Below, one piece after another: positions 47,162 through 59,221 of a stretch of DNA of 64,000 nt (position 1 is its first letter; every line of letters starts with the position of its first letter). The notes under the pieces are model-generated. The model worked only from the letters and a program-made list of their open reading frames with translations, had not been told where the DNA came from and searched no databases. Source of the stretch: Gigaspora rosea (lineage: Eukaryota; Glomeromycota; Glomeromycetes; Diversisporales; Gigasporaceae); NCBI GenBank assembly GCA_003550325.1, contig QKWP01001970.1, forward strand, positions 32,607-96,606, in the 5' to 3' direction. Position numbers and translations under genes: made by a program.

Positions 47162-48568
47162 TATTATTTCAATATTAAAGCTCAATAAGTTTTTACGGTT
47201 AATAAGTGCACAGCACGTACAGGACTTATTTTCAGCTAAACTACTTCAGAATATTTTTGATCTCCTTTTATTATATCCAATCATGCAGTGTAACAAGGTT
47301 ATACGTATGTAATGACTTTGTACAGTCACGGAATTTTTTTTTTCCTTTTTTGGTAAACTGTAGTTTTTTTTAATAAATTCACTCGCAAGTTCTTATTCTC
47401 TGATATTCGATAGTGGTAATATTTGTGGTAATATTTATACTATATTCTCATTTTTATGATTTATTTATTGTAGATTTAGGCGTCCAATAGTATTAGGATT
47501 AAATTTATGGCATAGAATTAAATGAAACGCAATACTGCAATATGCTATAATTACAGTATGTAAAAGATTTTACAAAGAAATCCTGTATCTTACTATTTAA
47601 TTATAGCAAGCATGGATTGTACCAGAATTATTCAAATTAAAAGAAATATTAAAAATATTAACGTTTAAAAAAAAAAACTTGGATCATTTGATAAAAGTCA
47701 TTTATTCCTTATAGCATATCTTATATTCCAGGTAATAATATAATTTGTGGCTAAAAAAAAAAAAAAGTAATATTATAGATAATGGTCTAAACTGTTTGCT
47801 TTTGAAAGAATAGTATAAATATTACTAGTTATTTGGCACGTATGTTATTTCTGGTTTGAGGTTATAGTTTTAAATAGATTAAGTTTAAAATAAGTGACCA
47901 TAGAGTCCTTTGTACTAACCTTGTTCTTTTAAATTATTATCGTTTTGTGTAATATTTGGATTAATAACAATGTTCAATAAACAAAGAACTAAGGGCTCTA
48001 TAAAAATTTGTAATAAATTGTGTTAAACGTGAAACAATTCAGCTACTCTGACATAAAAAAGAATTATTGATCTTCATAATTTTAAATTTTAAAAAAAAGA
48101 TGTACGTATGTACATAAATATATTAATATTTGCTATAAAACTTGCAGAATTATGGATTGTTTAACTAAACATTAGTTTGCTTGTTGTCCGGAAAGTAGTT
48201 GAGGAACCTTAATTCTATGCAAAATGATGCCAAAATTCCGTTCTCGATGCATTTTTAATAAAAACAAAAAACGCAACTTAGAATTTTCTATCTGCCGTCA
48301 CTGCATATTTGTGTGATACAATAATCTCAAGTTGCTGCGTTCCAGACTTTTAAGTGTTTAAATTTCCTAGTTTAGTTAATATTTAAGGAATACTATCCGA
48401 AAATTCTTTATTTTTCCTTTGATAAAATTGTTCTGCGATGAACTGAACATTTTCGTGAGTAATGCAGTTTTGTTAGTGACAACAGTTTTCCAGAAATTTT
48501 TATCTATCTATATCTGGTATATAATCGATTATTTTTACTGAAACAAGTTGTTAATATAATATCAATTA
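47162..48568. other. AT-rich spacer, no gene seen
   Basis: It includes the upstream region of the membrane-protein gene. No promoter element stands out. Confidence 0.4.
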
Positions 48569-48753
48569 GGCTGTTTGAAGTTATAATTTCGTTTGCAAAA
48601 ATAATCGCATGATCATGATTGACTTATTAACACATGACTTCTTGGAGTTCTGAGACGCAATGAACTTTCTGATTGGCCTGTTTAATTTTGGGGAGCTCTT
48701 GGAGCCTGAGGAGGAGAGAACATTTAACGAAATTATAATTTCGAACAGCCTTA
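48566..48753. mobile_element. PIF/Harbinger-type MITE, copy 1
   Basis: The element 48569-48750 begins GGCTGTTTGAAGTTATAATT and ends AATTATAATTTCGAACAGCC. It is flanked by TTA on each side (48566-48568 and 48751-48753), the 3-bp target typical of PIF/Harbinger. The ends match 55766-56018. Confidence 0.75.
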
Positions 48754-48763
48754 TTAATAATAA

Positions 48764-48798
48764 CTAGTGCGATGGGTGGCGCTTACGCGCCACCCATC
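48764..48798 (-). mobile_element. 3' end of a second Helitron (minus strand)
   Basis: Read on the minus strand: a perfect 12-bp stem GATGGGTGGCGC/GCGCCACCCATC, three bases, CTAG, then T. This is the classic Helitron terminus. The body should extend rightward from 48799; its 5' end was not found and no RepHel frame is present, so it is non-autonomous or dismantled. The stem is unlike that of the Helitron ending at 40966, so it is another family. Confidence 0.7.
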
Positions 48799-50599
48799 TT
48801 ATTTGTTTTTTATTTTTTTATTGTATTAAAAATTTTTTTACAGAATGTATCTATTGTAGAATACAAATATTTGCATAAATTACATTGAAATTATATGTCA
48901 CTTTGGCTATACTAACATCTGAATGACAATATAGTTAAATCTTTCTATACGACATTTTTTTTGTAATGCAGAACGAAAAACCAACTTTGTGTTGCTTAAT
49001 CTTAGATGTGAGCATGTGAACATTATTCTATGATTTTACAGTAAATTTAAATTAAAAAAAAGATGCGACAGACCAACTGAAGTTTTCTAATTTCATGTGA
49101 TGCAAAACAGAAGATCAACTTTGCGGGCTTAATTTTAGTTTAGTGATGTGCTATTTATATGATACTTGAAAAAATTTAGCGTATAGTACGTACAGAACAG
49201 TACGTACAGTACTATAGTTCTTTTCCGGCATCTGATTGGCTGGCAAAAGTGATCAGCAAAAATTTTTAGCGTATAGTACTGTACGCGGCATATTACTATC
49301 TTAGATGTGAGCATGACTACATTAATCTACAGTATATAAAAAGAAAAAAAAATTCCTGACTAACTAAAGTTCTCAAATTAATTTACAGCAAATTGAAAAA
49401 AAAAAACTGACCGAAGTTTTTAGATTCTAAGTAATAAAAAACGAAAGTCAACTTTGCGTGGCCGCCAAATTATACATACAATTTCTTACTCTACTTACCC
49501 TGGCAATTTACATACAGTTTTAAATAGAATCATCATAGGATGGCCGAAATTTTCTCATAATTTGATTACGTTTTCAATATAGCTTCAACTCTGTCATCAT
49601 TATTAACCAATCAAAAAAGTTATCTATTAATTTACAGTAAATTAAAAAAAAAATAAAAAAAAAAACCAAAAAATTAAAAATAAAAAAAAAAAACCAACCG
49701 AAGTTTTTAGATTCCACGTAATGCACTGATTGACCGGATTTCATGTAATGCAAACCGAAAAACTAACATTGCGTAGAGGTATGATTATTTAATTTAAAAA
49801 AAAAAACTGCCCGGCCGATTAAAGTTTTCAGATTCTATGCAATATAAAATAAAAGTAAGTTAAGTATGCGTGGCTTAATTATACATATATTTTTTTGAAA
49901 ACAATTGCCAAAGTGAACTCTATACTTACCTTGACGATTTATACAGTTTTAAATAGAATCATTATAGGATGAAGAAATATTCCCATAATTTGATCATGTT
50001 TTGAATGCAGCTTTAATATTATTAACATGTCAAATATGACGAATCGTATGCAAAAAGAGGTAGTTATTAATTTACAGTAAAATAAAAAAAAAATAAAATA
50101 AAAAACTGACCAAAGTTTTCAATGCAAACCAAAAACTTTGCTTAAGAAAAATCTGACCAACAGACTGAAATTTTCAGATTACACACAATGAAAATAAAAA
50201 ATCAACCAAGCACTGCTTAATCTTAGATATGAGTTACAATAAATTTAAAAAAAAACTGACCAACTGATCGAAGTTTTCAGATTCTATGTAATCCAAAATG
50301 GAAGTGAACTTGCGTGGTCAAATTATACATACATTCTTTTGAAAACAATTGCCAAAGCGAGCTCCATACTTACCCTGTCGATTTATATACAGCTTTAAAT
50401 AGGATCATCATAGGATGACCAAAAATTTTCTATAATTTGATCACATTTTCGAACAGGATCGCACGCTAGTGATTCATACTCATTTTGGAAGCATACCAGC
50501 ATATAATGCCGGATATTGAACTTTATTAGCTTGTTTAAGCGTGATATACAGCATACATCAGTGCTTTTGATATACAATTGATTTACTATTTGTAGGGTC

Positions 50600-50635
50600 A
50601 GCTGGTGGTTTCCTACCTGCATATGCAGGCCAGCT
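50600..50635 (-). repeat. Recurrent hairpin, copy C
   Basis: On the minus strand: AGCTGG/CCAGCT outer stem, CCTGCATATGCAGG inner stem, then TAGGAAACCA. Outer-stem bases changed on both sides (GCTGG for GCCGG) so pairing is kept. Confidence 0.6.
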
Positions 50636-50690
50636 GTTGATCCCGAGCTTGCAGTCAAGCTGTTGCTACTTGACATTGATGCTTAAGATT

Positions 50691-50727
50691 AGCCGGTAGT
50701 TTCCCACCTGCATAACGCAGGCCGGCT
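50691..50727 (-). repeat. Recurrent hairpin, copy D
   Basis: On the minus strand: AGCCGG/CCGGCT outer stem, CCTGC-GTTAT-GCAGG inner stem, then TGGGAAACTA. It sits 55 bp from copy C in the same orientation. Confidence 0.65.
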
Positions 50728-51549
50728 ATAGACATGAATGGTAGCAAATGGCAGGATTTAGTGGGCAGGATTGGCCAGGTGCGAAGTTTCTTCCTTTCTG
50801 GGGCTGCTATAGTCCTTCCTATTGCCTGTGCATTTTATATCTATACTAAATCTTTGCTATATTAGTACTTTATGTGAAATTCCTTAATTAGACAATTGAT
50901 TAAACACTTATCTTTTCCCTGCGCCTTCCTTAAATTGGANAAAAAAAAAAAAAAAAAAAAGATCTCGACTGACCAAAGTTTTCAGATCTCATTAATGCAA
51001 ATGAAAAATCAACTTCGTGTGGCCTAATTTTAGATAGATATGAACATTATTCGACCGACTGACAGATTTCCTGCAATGTAGAAACGAAAAATCAACTTTG
51101 CGTGGCCTATATTCACTGAAAACAATTGCAAAAGTGATCTTCATACTTGCCCTAGTAATTTATAGTTTATTTATAAATCACGATATAATAACAAATCGTC
51201 ATGGATGACAAAATTTTCCCACAATTTGATCACGTTTTTTGGATGGGGCCAATAAAAATAACCCCAAATTAAATTATAGAAAGCAGCTAAATTTAAATAT
51301 GTCGTCATTACTAACCGTAAGTTTTCCCACACGTTTCTGAAGTTAGTCGTCGTCATTCTTACCATAATGAATCGTGTGAAAAAGAAGTTTTCTAACACAT
51401 TGACTAATCAAAAATTTTTTAAACGGATGAATTTACTTTAGGGGTACATCGAAATGACATAAGTGCACGTGTCATGAGATATCCAATCAAATTATGAATA
51501 AAAGACCAATCAAGTAGTTTCTAATAATAAATTAATAAATTAATAAAAT

Positions 51550-51965
51550 AACCTAGAAACTACGTCTACCTTGCATAAAATATCATGAATAATCAATGAC
51601 GTTATTACCAGTAACCAAATAAAATTGAAAATGTTGTAATAATTACCGAATTATCATATTTCGAAGGTTTCCCACGCTCAGATCACATTTTGTGAATACG
51701 GCCAATCAAAAACGTTAAAGCGCACGATCTCAAAATTTAATAAATTATTATTAATTAATAATAAAATAACCGTTATAGAAACTACACCTACCTTGCATAA
51801 AATATTATGAATAATCAATGACGTTATTACCAGTAACCAAGCAAATTCTGAAATAATAGAAAATGTTGTAATAATTACCGAATTATCATATTTCGACGCT
51901 CAGATCACATTTTGTGAATACGGCCAATCAAAAACGTTAAAGCGCACGATCTCAAAATTAAATAA
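51550..51965. repeat. Tandem duplication, about 222-bp period
   Basis: CTACCTTGCATAAAATATYA starts near 51566 and again near 51788. Each copy ends CGGCCAATCAAAAACGTTAA then AGCGCACGATCTC. A partial third copy (ACGACCAATCAAAAAACGTT) lies at about 52117 and another fragment at about 52205. Confidence 0.85.
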
Positions 51966-52333
51966 TAAATAGATAGAAGATAGATAGATAGATAGAAAAG
52001 ATTATATAATTATAAAAAATGATATAACAATTACTCAAAAGTACTCGCCGTAATAATCGTCATAATCATCTTACGTATTTATGTTGGTTTCCCACGTTAG
52101 GTCACATTTTTCGGGTACGACCAATCAAAAAACGTTAAAGCGCACAGACCCGATTAGAAGTTTCCAAAATTCCAAAATTTCTGTTTAGAAGTTTCCAAAA
52201 TCGGTTGCAGCCAATCAAAAACGTTTAAACGGACAAACTCAGAATTAGGTGGTATAGATAGATAATAATATGCACTATCATGAATTATTGAATTAATAAT
52301 TATTTGATTATTATCTTGACCTAATCGTGGATC

Positions 52334-52335
<2 letters not shown>

Positions 52336-52396
<61 letters not shown>

Positions 52397-52416
52397 TTTA
52401 AAAAAATAAATTAAAN

Positions 52417-52469
<53 letters not shown>
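52336..52469. repeat. Long poly-A tracts with an ambiguous base
   Basis: Two runs of over 50 A are separated by AATTTTTTTAAAAAAATAAA and one N. A shorter run with N is at 50940-50960. These are probably low-quality or collapsed sequence. Confidence 0.7.
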
Positions 52470-52471
<2 letters not shown>

Positions 52472-52727
52472 AAATCCTATTATGTAATAACTTATGCATA
52501 ATCATCAAATTATTAATATGTATACTTTGTTCTACTTAGCGCTACGTAGCATTTCATTTATTTACTTAAACAAGATCTAGTTGTAACTATCACATAATAA
52601 TTTTGTGAGCTTCTTTTGGTATTCACCAAAAAGTTCCTGATCTTGTCAATGTTTTAATTGTTTTCCTTAACTTGATGTATCCTATAGAAGCGTTCCTATC
52701 ATTTAATGTTTATTGCATTTCTTGTTC
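52470..52727. other. Spacer, nothing recognised
   Basis: AT-rich text between poly-A and the CACG-rich foldback. Confidence 0.4.
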
Positions 52728-53338
52728 ACCATATATGAAAATTGGACCGGATCGGCACGGGTTGCGTCGGATAGGGTGGCACGGGTCAAGATCCGGATTT
52801 GTTCAGGTATGGTCCGAATTGGTACGGATTCCGTGGACCGTGTGGAACCGTATGCTCGTGCCAATTGGACCGTAAATAGCTCGGTTTTTCGGCAGTTTAC
52901 TAGTCGAATCGGCACGGGATTTGGCACGGGTAATGAACGTAAATTCACGTGCCACCGCGATAATGACGTGGATTAACTATTAAACCAAAAATTTACATAA
53001 GTAATCAATATAAGATGAACAAGCTAACTGCATATGAAGCAAAATTTTGTAAAAGAATTTTTTTTGTTAAGACACACGGAAACTTCGTCAGTGAAATCAT
53101 GAAATATCGCTCTTTTTTTTTAAAAAAATCCTTTACTGATCTTTCGCTCTCCACGAAACGAGCCAACACGCGTGTAACGTACACATACGTGTCTGCCATT
53201 TCATATGACGTGATATTACGTGCCACCCTTTGCCGTAATGTCCGTGCCATTCCGTAAAACGTTCCTGTGCGTGCCACAAGATCCGTGCATTCCCGAAACC
53301 AACCCGTACCACAACACGTACCACTTTTCTTATAGGGT
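52728..53338. mobile_element. Foldback packed with GGCACGG / CCGTGCC motifs
   Basis: The ends ACCATATATGAAAATTGG and, read backwards, ACCCTATAAGAAAAGTGG are inverted repeats. The left arm (52740-52960) carries GGCACGGGT, GGTACGGAT and similar about ten times, and the right arm (53165-53330) carries CGTGCC/CGTACC in inverse about ten times. The element is far GC-richer than its flanks. No target duplication was seen. Dense sub-terminal motifs recall hAT or KDZ/Zisupton elements, but the superfamily is undetermined. Open frames inside are by-products of the motif repetition. Confidence 0.65.
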
Positions 53339-53785
53339 CAGTCCGAATATCCTCTTAATACTGTACCATTAATAACCATTTGATCTACCAGACCAATATA
53401 AATGCTTTTATTTCTGGATCCAGAGATATGATACCCTTATCCTTCGACTTTTGTTTTAAACTCGATAGGAACGCAGACAAAGAATCTTTCCAATTTGTTA
53501 CAAACTATTAAATGTCTTGTTTTATTTTGATAACTTTTCACTTGCAATCATGTATTTCAGAACCGGATTTCTCCATCATTTCTTTTTACTGTGTAGTATA
53601 TTTCTGCATCATGTCATTCTTGATGTTAATCTGTTTACTTAATTTAAATTGTTCACGTATTTTTCTCCTAATGATCTCTTTGCACGTTGGTATATATCTT
53701 TCATGATATTATAAATCTACACATATATTGTAAGTTTACCTTGCTGTATTGATTCAATTCAGTAACTTTTTCTTTCTTATTTGAA
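53339..53785. other. Spacer, no gene seen
   Basis: A frame at 53512-53706 is Leu/Phe/Cys-rich with no supporting features. Confidence 0.35.
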
Positions 53786-53963
53786 TACAAGTCACTCTCG
53801 TTATAGTGAACTCTCGATATAGTAAAGATTGGCTATAGTGAAGAATTTTTTTAGAATAGTATTATTATTACTATAAATAAAAGGCTCTCGATATAGTGAA
53901 TCTCTCAATATAATGAAGAAATTTTACAGCCCGAGGACTTCACTATAACGAGAGTGACTTGTA
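53786..53963. mobile_element. Tc1/mariner-pogo type MITE
   Basis: The element 53788-53961 begins CAAGTCACTCTCGTTATAGT and ends with the exact inverse, with TA on both sides (53786-53787 and 53962-53963). CTCTCGATATAGTGAA is repeated inside. The CACTCTCGTTATAGTGAA end is a widespread pogo/Tigger-style terminus. Confidence 0.85.
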
Positions 53964-54856
53964 TACCCTTATCGTTCTTGTTTTCAAATCTGATTCCGTA
54001 TTATCAGATGTCTCAGCATTAAAACCAATTATAAATTGTTCTTTCATGAAGTTTTAATACTTGAACACTAACAATCATGAACTTGATTTATCTACAAATT
54101 CAGATAATTTTTCTAAAACATCTTTTGATATATCATAATCAAATCGAAAACCAAATATTTTTCTCATGTATCTTTTAATTATCCGGATAAATTCTTCTTT
54201 TCATCGAACAATTAAACATGTATATTTATTATATAGGTATATAGTTAAAAAAATTATATATATGATAAGAAGTTATGCATAATCTTAAACGTCTATTCCT
54301 AAAAAACAACAGCATAAACCAGAATGTCAAACCTTTAATATTTACATAATACATTTAAAACAATTTATGATTTTTAAAATTAATTTGAAAAGTTAGATTG
54401 TACAAACTGCCGTATGCAAGACCCACCCCTATGTACTAATAACCGAATAATTTTTTTTAAATACCTAGACGGCCAATTATAAATGAAAAATATTCATGCT
54501 TTTTAAATTTTTCCTTTTAATGATACAAACCTTCCACCATGTTACCAGACCAGGTCTAATATAAATTTTATTGTTGGTGAAATGTAAGATACCCGATGTT
54601 ACTATCGTAATCTTTCTGCGCCCAATATCACGATATTAACTTAGTTTACCTTTTCCTTATATTATTATTAAATTGACCATACTTCCGATCGTCCTTACAT
54701 CGTCTCACCTTAATTTTATCCTTCGTCCATTTTACCATACACACCCTTCGTACCATTTATAGATCTTCCTTCTTACTATCTATAGTTATCCCGTTTTCCT
54801 TATTTGTCCTTCTATAGATATGTTTAATTACTATATCTGAATTTCATATTACATTA

Positions 54857-55126
54857 TTTTGTGACGCGTGAAAGTGAATTGGTTCGATACGTGAACAATA
54901 CTAAGCATCATCCAACAATCAAAGTCTTCATATATTATCATGAATCTGTTAGGCCCGATGAAGAGTTAGTAAAGCAGATTCGAGATAAATGCTTCTGGTA
55001 AGATGTCCTAATGCAGATAGTAATGCGAGGAGAAGCTTTATTAGTGTTGAAGGAATTAAAGCTTAGTAATATCGGAAGGAAGTCGACCCGGGGAATTCTA
55101 AATTCTAAGTACTTCACATGTATATA
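54857..55126 (+). pseudogene. Possible decayed coding remnant
   Basis: One plus-strand frame reads protein-like text, ESELVRYVNNTKHHPTIKVF and HESVRPDEELVKQIRDKCFW, then a stop, then MRGEALLVLKELKLSNIGRK. GC content is higher than the surroundings. No family recognised; it may derive from a mobile element. Confidence 0.25.
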
Positions 55127-55762
55127 AACCAATGTGTTCGCTCTTCATGTATTTTCAGGTTTTTTTGGTCTTTAGTTAATCCCTCCAATGTAATAAAGTC
55201 ATTGTGTCGTATTGTTAAAACTTTGTGTTCATATGCTTAGTGCAGAGTTTCGCCTTATTTTGTATAATTTGTTTCATTTTATTATAGGTTTGTATCGTAT
55301 CCAATTTATGCATATTTACACGCCCAACCCTACGTATTATATCTTCTTTACCACCCTGACCTATACCGGCACTTGCATTGCATTCTCTGATGCTCTCCCA
55401 AATCGGATGGTAATATCAAGAAACACCTTTGCAAAGTAAAATCAACGACCGTATTAATACCTGGGATGTAAGTTAGTCGTACCGAAAAAAAGCGTTGGTC
55501 ACGTAATTTTCCCGATCAGAACTTGAATCGAAAACATGATCCCTGATCTCATTAATTTGATATAGCATCTGATTTATATATTTGAAATTAAACATAACTT
55601 TGCGTTTGATAATCAAATATTTTCGAATTTAAAATTAAACATATTGGATATGTTCAATTTTTTGGAAAATATTTGATTTATTTAGCGCTTAATTTCAAAT
55701 ATAGAAATTAAGCTCTAATATTAATATTAATATATATTGATAAACTATATTAATGAGGTCAG
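55127..55762. other. AT-rich spacer
   Basis: Nothing recognised apart from an imperfect palindrome of TTTGAAATTAAAC / AATTTAAAATTAAAC text at 55570-55700. Confidence 0.35.
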
Positions 55763-56021
55763 TTAGGCCGTTTGAAGTTAATTTTTTGGTTAACATCACC
55801 CCCCAGCTGAAGTCTCCCCACCTCCCCCCCGAAAACGAACAGCCAATCAAAACGCTGGATGACTCTCAGTCACCTGATTTATATCAACCAATGAAATTGG
55901 CCCATATTTGTTCATTTTTATATGTTCGTTTCATATGTTCGTTTCATTTTACCCCCTCCCCCCCTCCCGAGAGTCCTGGAAAAGTGATGTTAACCAAAGA
56001 ATCAACTTCGAACGGCCTTAT
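55763..56021. mobile_element. PIF/Harbinger-type MITE, copy 2
   Basis: The element 55766-56018 begins GGCCGTTTGAAGTTAATTTT and ends with AATCAACTTCGAACGGCC; inverted matching extends through TTTGGTTAACATCAC. TTA lies at 55763-55765 and 56019-56021. A lone right end (TTAACTTCGAACGGCCTTA) is at 62651-62669. Confidence 0.8.
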
Positions 56022-56503
56022 TAAATTCAAGTTTCCGGTCAAGAAAATCATGAAACCGACACTTTTTTTTCGACACGACCAACTCGAGGCTAGAGTGTTC
56101 AGACATATTCGATCATAATAGACACATAATAGACACATAAAATGTGATTTATTTTTTATTGTTTTTATGTGGTTTATATGACATTTGTGCATTTAAGCGA
56201 ATAATAAATAATATTATGTAATTGTTAATTTTTTATCATTTATACAATGACAAATCACATTTATAACAAAGTACGAATATGTATATGACTTCTCACATAA
56301 GTCTTGCACAATCACAGAGTGTCCTGACTCATGCAAATTAAACGCATTTTTATGTAATATAAAAAATTTTGATTATGCGATATCATTGCAATTAAATTAG
56401 TGATTTAAAAATATAGAATACTAAAATTAGCAATTATTACCATGCACATCGTAATTGTTTAAATAATTTACAAGTCAACATTTAGATCAAAAAAGTTACA
56501 TAT
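56022..56503. other. AT-rich spacer, no gene seen
   Basis: Nothing recognised. Confidence 0.35.
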
Positions 56504-58150
56504 TACTTTGCTAAAATCGTTCATTTTTGCATTAGCAGTAAAAATTCTAAATTTAGCAAAATTAATAAATATTATAGAATAATATAAGCATGATTGAAAA
56601 AGTTTGTATATTAAATTACAGATATAGTTTCTTACTAGACATTCACTATATTATTATAAATAAATTTATAGGTTTTAATAATTTTCATATTCGGCTAAAA
56701 ATTCTTATAAATTCCGTCAATAGATAAAGCACTTCACAGAATTTTATAATGCTATTGTAAGGATTACGATTATTTTAAAAAATCTTAAAGCTATTCGAAT
56801 AAAATAAAATACATTAATAACGTCAAATAATATGATATTGTTAGCTTGGTTTTTTAAGATTAAAAATCGCTTTTTTTATTATAAAATTCAATCGTTTTTT
56901 TTTAAATACTATTCTACAGTTGCTGTTAATTTAGCATAAATGAAATTTTTCAGTATCAAAGTTGCTTTACCAGGTAAAAAGTGAGACAGCTACTTAACGA
57001 TGTTCGTGAAACCAATGATAGGCTGAATTGAAAGGTGCAGGTAGATTTGGAGGGTTGAACTGGTTCTTTAGTAACTTTGGGATTGATTCCGCTTCTAATT
57101 TTACTAACATTTACTGAATAATTTTCGAACCTTGACCAATTGGTACATTGTGTGGGTCGAAATAGCATTTCTTGAATGGGTGTCAAGTTATTGGTGTAGT
57201 AATATGCACCAATCAAAATTTCATATTTGATATTATAACTTATTGTATGTAGGTACGTACGCACGTTTCTTTGAATGGAAATTTTCCCTAATTATCCTGT
57301 ATGTACTTTTAGGTTCTCTATTTTCTTTAATTTAAAATTATAGAAATTGCATAGCGAAAATCCATAATTTTTATATGTCAATAGGGTAAATAAAGACCTG
57401 ATTAACTTTTAAAAGCGAACCTAATGCATTGCTATTATTATTTTTTGTGTTAAAATCTAGTTTAAGCTATATGAAAAATTTTTACTTAAGAATTTTTTTA
57501 TAAGTTGCACAATACATATTTATTTTATCAACTAACATATTTTATATTTATTTGGAATTATTGCTCAAGCTTTTAAAGTCAAATATTTCTTGAATTAATT
57601 AAGAACTCTGATGAACTACTATTGCTATCATTTTGAATTATAAAAAAATTTTGCAAGACATTATGAAAATGCATGCAAATTGAATAACTATAACAATGTA
57701 GAAGTTATAAAAAGGTGAAGAGAATATACTTTTTTGAAATTAAATAAATAACCACAAAATCAGATAGAATAACTTTTAGATATCTGAGAAAAAGTATTTT
57801 TATTTATTAAAATTATATTATTAAAGCTTTTTAAATAGCTCAAAATACTTTGCTGTTTAAGCATCACCAAACTGGCATACATTAAAGGGGTATGTTAAAA
57901 TAATCAGATGAGGTAATCTGCACTTAATTTTATTTATCTCTGTACATTGGGTCTAAATTATTAATTAATAAATACTTTTACTAGGCTACTGTAATCATTA
58001 TAAAAGCCTTATTTTATGCTATTACAGTTCTAAGCTATTTATTTATTAGTTTCTTACTAGCACTATTAACGAGCTTGGCAATAGGCTAGTATATGGCTTA
58101 AAAAATGCGAATATTATGCTTTCGCAAAAATGAACGATTTTAGCAAAGTA
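56504..58150. mobile_element. Large TA-target non-autonomous element
   Basis: The element 56506-58148 begins CTTTGCTAAAATCGTTCATT and ends with the inverse, extended by TTTGC/GCAAA, with TA on both sides (56504-56505 and 58149-58150). The 1.6 kb interior is AT-rich with no transposase. A minus-strand frame at 56956-57264 is unrecognised. It abuts the left border of duplicate copy B. Confidence 0.7.
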
Positions 58151-58643
58151 TTTCACAAACAGAACAAATATCACAAAGAATCTATAAACCCAATTTTTGC
58201 TAGCCAACAAAATTTCGGTTTAATAAATCAGTTACAATTTTGCTGGTACATATTTTTCTGGATATTCGAATTTTATAATAATCAACACATAATTTTTTGA
58301 GAATCTGTTAGTATGTTCCGTTTACGTTGCTACATACAGTACATTACATTTTTAAATTATCGCCGAATCAATCTTAACTCGGGTCGTAACTTGACTTCCG
58401 AATTTTTTTTTTATTTTTTTTTTAATTAAACGTAAAAGTTTTTTTTAATAATTAAAAAATTCAAAAATTATCTCAAAAAAAAAAAATGGTAAAGAATATT
58501 TTAATAATCAGCTTTTGCTTCAGTATAAATTTAATGATATAACGATATATTTGAACCTTGAAGTTTTTTACTATGCGTATTAATTTTTTTTAACCTCTCA
58601 AAGAGAAATATATCATGGAATATTTTTAACCAACGTTTAGGAA

Positions 58644-59221
58644 AATAAGTAATAGTTATCCGGCAAACTCTTATGATCATGAAAATTTTTCTTTTTGTTA
58701 TTTTTTGTATGTTATTACGTAAGCACAACAATCCCAAATTAAAACTCAGTTAGCCAATCACAACTTTTAAATCATGATCATAATTGCACGATAACATCGA
58801 TATTGGATCATGCGATGATATATATCACAAAATTTGTTCTGTCGGAACAAATGATTGGTCGAAACGTGCCGCGCAGCGGCACGTGTCAGCCAATCATTTG
58901 CTCCGACAAAACAAATTTCATGATATTAATCGTTGCATGACCAATATCTTATAATTATCCTTTTTGTTATTTTTGATGTGTTATGATGTAAACATGTTTA
59001 TTTAAATTAAAACTCAGTTAGCCAATCACGACTTGAGAAAAATGATCATAATTGCCGGATAACATAAATATTGAGTCATGCGTTGATAAATATCGTAAAA
59101 TTTGTCCAATCGTGTAAATGATTGGCTGAAATGTGCCGCTGCGCGGCACTGTCAGCCAATCATTTGCCCGATTGAACAAATTTTGCGATATTCATCGATG
59201 CATGATCAATATTATATACTT
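58644..59221. mobile_element. Insertion of two tandem GTGCCGC-core MITE units
   Basis: This stretch (58648-59217) is absent from copy A at 27652. TTAT occurs at both borders, a possible 4-bp duplication. Two related units follow one another, each with AATTAAAACTCAGTTAGCCA, a GTGCCGCGCAGCGGCAC-type palindrome and TCAGCCAATCATTTG. Both relate to 25774-26197. Confidence 0.7.

Larger units (their letters stand above)
48960..51120. repeat. Cluster of diverged copies of a GACCGAAGTTTTCAGATT...ACTTTGCGTGGCC repeat
   Basis: At least eight degenerate copies are recognised by TGACCNACTGACCGAAGTTT, ATGTAATGCAAAACG, AACTTTGCGTGGCC and ATTTACAGTAAATTAAAAAA blocks (near 49000, 49100, 49400, 49720, 49830, 50140, 50270 and 51000). 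Single pieces also lie at 20530-20900. A larger period is visible: TTTTGAAAACAATTGCCAAAG followed by TTTAAATAGRATCATCATAGGATG recurs near 49890, 50340 and 51120. Confidence 0.75.

Noticed and set aside
52672-53324. Several overlapping frames on both strands, rich in Arg, Gly and Val.
   Set aside because: They arise from repetition of CGTGCC-type motifs in a foldback element.
54938-55132. 64-residue minus-strand frame.
   Set aside because: The plus strand reads more protein-like text over the same bases, so the minus frame is probably a shadow.
56956-57264. 102-residue minus-strand frame ending FYLVKQL.
   Set aside because: It lies inside a TIR element, has no recognisable domain, and no paralogue is present in the window.
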